From positions 1 through 16,947 of the forward strand of contig CAVKJG010000040.1 of the NCBI GenBank assembly GCA_963656825.1: a DNA stretch of 16,947 nt, in the 5' to 3' direction. Positions 13,801 through 16,947 of this stretch are shown piece by piece. A program made the translations under genes and the position numbers. This DNA is from CAG-841 sp963656825. GTDB lineage: Bacteria > Bacillota > Clostridia > Oscillospirales > CAG-272. A model generated the notes under the pieces. That model did no database searches and was not told the DNA's origin. It saw only the letters and a list, made by a program, of their open reading frames with translations. The stretch's first letter is position 1, and every line of letters begins with the position of its first letter.

Positions 13801-14254
13801 TTACCGTGCACTTGTTTGTTCCTGCGTAAAAATTGTTCGTACCGCGGAAGGCAACCGTCGCGCTTGCGTTGTTTGTCAGCAGAAGCGGACAGGTCTGCGC
13901 ATAATAGGTACTGCCGCTTTTCCACCCCAGCGACTGCGCCACGCTGTAAAGATTTGCAACCGTGCCGCTTGAGTCATTCGCATAGCGTCTGTCCATCGTC
14001 ACGCTGTCGAAAATAATGTTTACATCCGTCGCGCCGTTTACCGTTACCGAGAAAACGCCGTTCTGAATCAATATGTTCTTTCCGCTGTGCTCAGATGTAA
14101 GAAGCACCGCTCCGTTTGAGAATGTATAATCCGGAGTTTGCGCCGAAACGGGAAGACGGAAAACAGCAAAAACCGTAATCAGTATCGTCATGGCAAGCAT
14201 CAGCGAAACCGATTTTTTTATTCTGTATCCGTTTCGAAATTCATCCGATACCAT
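10838..14254 (-). CDS. Giant secreted surface protein: beta-helix repeats, MBG/YDG domains, C-terminal YAVDIxF domain (1138 residues)
   Basis: The start is ATG 14254, with AAGG 9 bases upstream; a TTG directly before it is less likely. A signal peptide spans about 12-37 (cut after VSA). Residues about 245-365 hold four imperfect repeats of the form ITINGGNINAYGG..AAGIG, 32-37 residues apart, as in right-handed beta-helix surface proteins. About 743-832 is an MBG-like domain (IELNPLDKTYDG) and 828-920 a YDG-like one (LTGITLSGADVDNYE). The C-terminal 150 residues repeat the small-subunit fold: VYAVDIEF at 991, QWNTNTMTYD, VTVTNRSN, LSGVP, ITVTISHQ. Such proteins act in adhesion or as large tips of surface structures. 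There is no LPxTG or membrane anchor, so retention may rely on the shared domain (inference). Confidence 0.9.
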   Translation of the reverse strand: MVSDEFRNGYRIKKSVSLMLAMTILITVFAVFRLPVSAQTPDYTFSNGAVLLTSEHSGKNILIQNGVFSVTVNGATDVNIIFDSVTMDRRYANDSSGTVANLYSVAQSLGWKSGSTYYAQTCPLLLTNNASATVAFRGTNNFYAGTNKCTVNSSSRYTKNQSGGGFAGIQVNSGSTLTIAQSGGTLNVYGAHQGTGDNSENSSYGYSSPTGTTQNSLAGGAGIGGGAAYNTSTSASSSYTAGTPGTIIINGGNINAHGGHQAAGIGGGLNGAATTTSITINGGNINAYGGRWAAGIGDGDSLQEKYTSLYSNSYSININGGTVSAVGGVGCPGIGSTDSISAGISNTTTSGLEITINGGKVTAQSGYPDGFNPNGTSGYAGTDAAAAIGAGNKTNMKSNSITVGSGAEIIASGFGSYSITENGTTQSTVPVVNIDSDGYMFLGRFPELVSSSERTFELFEAQRFSRRIDGTSYQYTKYVTQPDDGSAGEIYYYCPTTPDNKWLMKAGADGSIENATVVNLTDPDALKTKMAELKLTLWVDAASAKFNEVTALAHFRSIAISLPSPQEHGGIYALKIPTTSMYGYVGSSTLPQSGYVTITVGAEQQGTISGKVSYPSELNIDVDAVSETLIDLDVYRTDDYTYGSNGLIGDTFMENVFAYRVYIEHDDMAAYLYLKYDKKENVTTAITPDGWTQDESLINQGIITGTVDMTGVTEKVIRIKKTDTAGGTALNSIVYKITIVKKAVYKIELNPLDKTYDGVAVVPSILRLYDEAAGEDFTATDAELASVSYKFEKADGTEIAAPKNAGQYQLMAEIHAESYDATGELTFTIAKRTLTVNRIENPLTYVSSAEHATWTAPRTIDDPGRIYLSGVVGTDNVSASAASIFYNNIDVGYAVNKITLTGITLSGADVDNYETAATQTVFGQINYALDSAIFKRIATSGEWYKFYPVDSPTPVDSDTADYHSPINNGVYDSHCDYVYARTENKGSEQSVYAVDIEFGAMYFSYSKSQWNTNTMTYDELTGESRWTGFDGSNNRVTVTNRSNRVVYYAANAKIDFLHSAIGDSTVGIRARFYADNSASGTAITGIKQEIAAATAGDSRSFGTAVGSSCYIILSGVPQLSDSDLFTAVGNITVTISHQ
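13180..13525 (-). repeat. Coding tandem repeats for the beta-helix ITINGG units
   Basis: Four similar DNA blocks with a core like CCGCCGTTTATCGTGAT (plus-strand reading) occur near 13180, 13282, 13404 and 13500, each encoding an ITINGG turn followed by a Gly-rich loop. Spacing is about 95-120 bases. The copies have diverged, so they are an old internal duplication rather than a recent array. Confidence 0.75.
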
Positions 14255-14311
14255 CAATCTTTGCCTTCCCCCTTTCCGTCTTCCTTTTTCGGCGCATACC
14301 GTGCACCCTGA

Positions 14312-15823
14312 TTATTGAGCCACAATATGAATTGTTGTCATTGCCTGCGCATTGACGATTGCTTTTTCGTTTGTCTTGGGATCGTATGCGTCGATCATCA
14401 TGATCATCTCATAGTCGCCGACCTTCAGCGTTTCTCCGTTCGGAAGCGCCGAAAGCTTGCAGTAGCCGAGCTTGTAGCCGATCTGAAGCCGCTGTGAGCT
14501 GTAAAGCACGGTAAAGCTCTTTTCGGGGTCATACCCCTCGGCGTTCAGCTCCTTCTGCGTCCGAACCTTGCAGGCTATAAGGTCATAGCCCGCCTTTTTC
14601 AGCTCCGCATCGCTGATACAGAGCCGTATCACCACGTCCTGTGTGCTTCTGTGCGGATTGACATAATCCATTTCTCCCACCATCGTGGTCGCGCTGACGT
14701 AAACCTCGTGGTTCAGTTCAAGACTGATGCGGTTTGTTCCTGCGGGAGGCGGATCCTCCTGACGATCGGGTTTTGTCACCGGCACCTGATTCGGATCGAT
14801 AATCTCGGGCTTGAAAGGGACATTTCCCGTTATCTTCTGAACAAACATAACAGATCCGACCGTGAACAGAACGAGAAGAATTGCCGCGCTCGGAATCAGC
14901 CACGGCAAAACCGGCGCGGGTGATGCGATTTTACCTCCGACATAGCAGTTCCGGATCACACCCGTATTTTTTCCGCAGAAGCCGCCCGAACACATACCCG
15001 GCGACATTGCGAGTCTGACCTGACAGTTTTCAAAGCTTCCGCCAACGATACTGCCCGCCATTCCGCCGACGTTCACGGCGCCTTTGCCCTTTAATATGTA
15101 GTCGAGCGCAAGATTTGCGACGTTTGCATTTTTGGCGCGCCCGAAAAAGCCTCCGTATTCTCTGCCGTGACAGTCAATTGTAAAATTACTTATCGTATAT
15201 CCGTTTCCGTCGAAGGTTCCCGAAAAGGGATAGCTTTCGGAATCCCCGATCGGATCCAGTTTCGCGCCTTTCATATTGATATTTCCCATAAGGACATAGT
15301 GCGCGCACGCGGCGTTCTTATCTCCCGAATTGACCGCTTCTATCATATTTTTCAGATCGTCCGCCGTTTTTATCCGTATAACCTGAGCGTCCGATGCAGC
15401 AAGCTCCTGTCTGTTTGCCTCCATACTCGGAACAAAATCGCTTCCGCCGGCATTTTTCCACAGACGGTCAAGCTCAAGCCGCAGGCGGATGTCATCCGCC
15501 GTGGTATCTGCCGAAATGTATTGCTCCTCGTTGCCGAAGGCATACGCCTCTCTGCCCTCTTTATCGAACTTGCGGGCACTTGGGCTTGCAATATATCCGG
15601 ATGCGGTGATCGTGCCGCCGTTCCGTACATAAAAGCCTTTTGCAAGCTTTCCTTTGATACATTTTACGGATGCCGAGCCGCATATTTTGGCGTTATTTTC
15701 GTAAACGAAGCCTGCACCGCCCGTCTTTGCCGCAAAGGAAATATCCGCAACACATCCCTCAACTATTCCGTTATTCAACGAAAGAAACGAGCCGATTCTT
15801 CCGTTTTGTTTATATTTGCCCAT
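14312..15823 (-). CDS. GLUG-repeat membrane protein without signal peptide, first gene of the surface operon (503 residues)
   Basis: The N-terminal 300 residues contain Gly-rich beta-helix units resembling GLUG motifs (YGGFFGRAKNANVANLALD, VGGMAGSIVGGSFENCQV, SGGFCGKNTGVIRNCYVGG; weaker units near residues 35-75). One membrane segment follows at about 303-329 (WLIPSAAILLVLFTVGSVMF), then a Pro-rich linker and a beta-rich C-terminal domain (350-503) resembling that of the 176-residue protein. No signal peptide is present, and a stop codon in frame three codons before the ATG excludes a longer form. Either the GLUG half is cytoplasmic or export is unusual. GAAAGGG lies 8 bases before the ATG. 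It is likely an anchor or assembly factor for the surface proteins downstream (inference). Confidence 0.85.
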   Translation of the reverse strand: MGKYKQNGRIGSFLSLNNGIVEGCVADISFAAKTGGAGFVYENNAKICGSASVKCIKGKLAKGFYVRNGGTITASGYIASPSARKFDKEGREAYAFGNEEQYISADTTADDIRLRLELDRLWKNAGGSDFVPSMEANRQELAASDAQVIRIKTADDLKNMIEAVNSGDKNAACAHYVLMGNINMKGAKLDPIGDSESYPFSGTFDGNGYTISNFTIDCHGREYGGFFGRAKNANVANLALDYILKGKGAVNVGGMAGSIVGGSFENCQVRLAMSPGMCSGGFCGKNTGVIRNCYVGGKIASPAPVLPWLIPSAAILLVLFTVGSVMFVQKITGNVPFKPEIIDPNQVPVTKPDRQEDPPPAGTNRISLELNHEVYVSATTMVGEMDYVNPHRSTQDVVIRLCISDAELKKAGYDLIACKVRTQKELNAEGYDPEKSFTVLYSSQRLQIGYKLGYCKLSALPNGETLKVGDYEMIMMIDAYDPKTNEKAIVNAQAMTTIHIVAQ

Positions 15824-15939
15824 TCGTTTTCACCCTTTCTTCCGAGTTGCAATATATTCAGCGCACGTCGCTCCCTGCGGCAACGGTCCGGAGTGTTATC
15901 CTGCTTTTTTCTGCTTTTTTCTACGCCCGAAAACCGCCG

Positions 15940-15955
15940 TTGATTTATTCATCAA
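15940..15955. promoter_or_regulatory. TTGAT-N6-ATCAA dyad, possible Crp/Fnr-family operator
   Basis: TTGAT (15940-15944) and ATCAA (15951-15955) are FNR-type half sites but set 6 bases apart instead of FNR's 4, giving the 16-bp overall length of a Crp site. It lies roughly 23-38 bases downstream of the predicted minus-strand start, a position fit for repression, and about 175 bases before a Crp/Fnr-family gene. Binding is inferred. Confidence 0.4.
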
Positions 15956-15984
15956 GACACAACTGCGCAAAATACCATTTTTAT

Positions 15985-16012
15985 ATTATAATGTTTCCAC
16001 TGACGATGTCTG
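15985..16012 (-). promoter_or_regulatory. Candidate promoter of the surface operon
   Basis: On the minus strand CAGACA (16012-16007, four of six -35 matches, including GACA), a 16-base spacer and a perfect TATAAT (15990-15985). Transcription would start near 15978. Confidence 0.42.
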
Positions 16013-16061
16013 TAATAAAGCCACTGTGCTTAGGTGCTTTTATTCATATTGATATGTGCCT

Positions 16062-16091
16062 ATGTCACTGTAAGCACCCGCAATTTATGAT
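16062..16091 (+). promoter_or_regulatory. Candidate promoter of the Crp/Fnr-family gene
   Basis: ATGTCA (16062-16067, four of six), an 18-base spacer and TATGAT (16086-16091, five of six). Start near 16098, giving a leader of about 32 bases. The right arms of the long-range inverted repeats (16071-16078) lie within its spacer. Confidence 0.38.
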
Positions 16092-16129
16092 ACAGTACAG
16101 AATACGCATATAGAAAGGAGTACTTCCCC

Positions 16130-16816
16130 ATGAACAGTCAGACAGAATCCTTATGCAGTCTCCCGTTTTGGGAGTATCTGACCGAGGCAGAAAAGGATCT
16201 GCTTCGTAACAATGCTTATATCCGTTTCTTCGATAAGAACCAGCACATTCTTTACGCCAATGCAGACGAGGATTTCGGTCTTATGGTACTGCAGGACGGA
16301 AAAATCCGCGCTTTTCTCTTATCGCCCGACGGCAGAGAAATCACTCTTTTCTCGTTTTCCAGCCCAAACATTTGTCTGTTTTCCGCCTTGAGCCTGTTTA
16401 AGCAGATTACATTTCGGGTATTTCTTTCTGCCGATTGTCGCTGTAAGGTTCTCGTAGTCAATATGACCGTTCTGAATCAGCTTTTGGAAAACAACATTTA
16501 TTTCCGCAACTTTGCCTATGAGGTGATAGCCCGTCGCTTTTCTCAAACTATGGACTCCGTTCAGAGAATTATGTTTAACGGGCTGGAACAGCGCCTTGCC
16601 GTATTTCTTATTGCCGAGCATGACCACTTCAAAAGCAAGTGCATTTACCGGACTCACGACTATATTGCGCGATATATAGGAACAAGTCGCGAACGGGTTA
16701 CAAAAACTCTCAAAAGAATGAGCGATAACAATCTGATCCGTAAAGCCAGAGGATGCATTGAAATTACCGATATCAAAGGATTGCGCGAGGTTGCGAGTTT
16801 TTCCGAATTTTCCTGA
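16130..16816 (+). CDS. Crp/Fnr-family transcriptional regulator
   Basis: The 228-residue product has an N-terminal cNMP-binding-like beta-roll (about 15-110; FGLMVLQDGKIRAFLLSPDG, EITLFSF), a long dimerisation helix (about 112-145) and a C-terminal winged helix with the recognition helix in THDYIARYIGTSRERVTKTL (175-194). The GE..RSA cAMP-binding cassette is missing (SPNICLFSALSLF instead), so cAMP is an unlikely ligand. Cysteines C9, C82, C103 and C105 do not form the known N-terminal FNR iron-sulphur cluster, though redox or metal sensing is possible. AAAGGAG lies 9 bases before the ATG. It is divergent from the surface operon and may control it or itself through the shared region. Confidence 0.9.
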   Translation: MNSQTESLCSLPFWEYLTEAEKDLLRNNAYIRFFDKNQHILYANADEDFGLMVLQDGKIRAFLLSPDGREITLFSFSSPNICLFSALSLFKQITFRVFLSADCRCKVLVVNMTVLNQLLENNIYFRNFAYEVIARRFSQTMDSVQRIMFNGLEQRLAVFLIAEHDHFKSKCIYRTHDYIARYIGTSRERVTKTLKRMSDNNLIRKARGCIEITDIKGLREVASFSEFS

Positions 16817-16947
16817 TGCAGAACAGCTTGTTCGGCTAAGTAGCGACCTTTTTGCAGTCTTCGTGCCAAGCGCTGCGCTCTGCGTCTGCATTAAGGTACA
16901 CCTTTTTACAAGCTGCCAAAAATTGTGCTGAGATAGGGTTGACAATC
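16817..16947. other. Right-edge gene-free segment with weak dyads and a possible truncated promoter
   Basis: After the regulator stop there are a small stem GAACA-GCT-TGTTC (16821-16833) and an outer pairing ATGCAGA (16816-16822)/TCTGCAT (16885-16891), neither followed by a U-tract. A perfect TTGACA at 16939-16944 could be the -35 of a promoter whose -10 box lies outside the window. No gene is visible. Confidence 0.35.

Larger units (their letters stand above)
15824..16129. other. Divergent control region between the surface operon and the Crp/Fnr gene (306 bp)
   Basis: No gene is supported here. It contains candidate promoters on both strands (minus 15985-16012, plus 16062-16091), a TTGAT-N6-ATCAA dyad, and a long-range inverted repeat GTGCTTA (16026-16032)/TAAGCAC (16071-16077), with an overlapping alternative GGTGCTT (16033-16039)/AAGCACC (16072-16078). 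The minus-strand leader would be about 155 bases. Confidence 0.6.

Noticed and set aside
7706..15823. Sortase-dependent pilus operon
   Set aside because: No LPxTG-type motif, pilin motif or sortase gene in any of the seven products.
15896..15952. Short frame upstream of the GLUG gene encoding MNKSTAVFGRRKKQKKAG
   Set aside because: Only 18 codons, no ribosome site, biased to Lys/Arg from an A-rich stretch.

Overview
The window (about 50% GC, strong AGGAGG-type ribosome binding sites, sigma-A-like promoters, Gram-positive lipoprotein and secretion signals) looks like chromosome of a strictly anaerobic Firmicute, most likely a gut Clostridia/Oscillospiraceae-type organism. This assignment is inference from gene content (rubrerythrin, desulfoferrodoxin, PerR, no catalase) and style; no rRNA, tRNA, IS element, phage gene or CRISPR array was seen.

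Layout. (1) 1-1103, minus strand: a 49-residue small protein followed by a secreted S8 subtilisin-like protease that runs off the left edge. (2) 1104-1562: a gene-free divergent region with inverted repeats, a good plus-strand promoter and a structured leader. (3) 1374-4710, plus strand: a two-gene unit of a solute-binding lipoprotein and a membrane-spanning LuxR-type regulator, with no permease genes. (4) 4768-7668, plus strand: an oxygen/peroxide defence operon with a near-consensus promoter overlapped at its start site by a perfect 10-5-10 inverted repeat: rubrerythrin, flavin reductase-rubredoxin fusion, desulfoferrodoxin, a PTPS/QueD-fold protein lacking the usual catalytic cysteine, and a PerR-type Fur-family repressor. 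(5) 7706-15823, minus strand: seven closely spaced genes for exported or membrane-anchored proteins. Four small secreted proteins and the C-terminus of a 1138-residue surface protein share a motif (YAVDIxF ... WN..T..Y ... VTNRS), so this looks like a self-contained surface assembly. (6) 16130-16816, plus strand: a divergent Crp/Fnr-family regulator, likely sharing control sequences with the surface operon.

The most interesting part is region 5: a paralogous set of export-signal proteins, a large beta-helix plus MBG/YDG surface protein carrying the same domain, a GLUG-repeat membrane protein with no signal peptide, and a small membrane-anchored partner, without sortase motifs. I do not recognise a described system with this composition. 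The PTPS-like protein in the oxidative-stress operon is the second point of interest.
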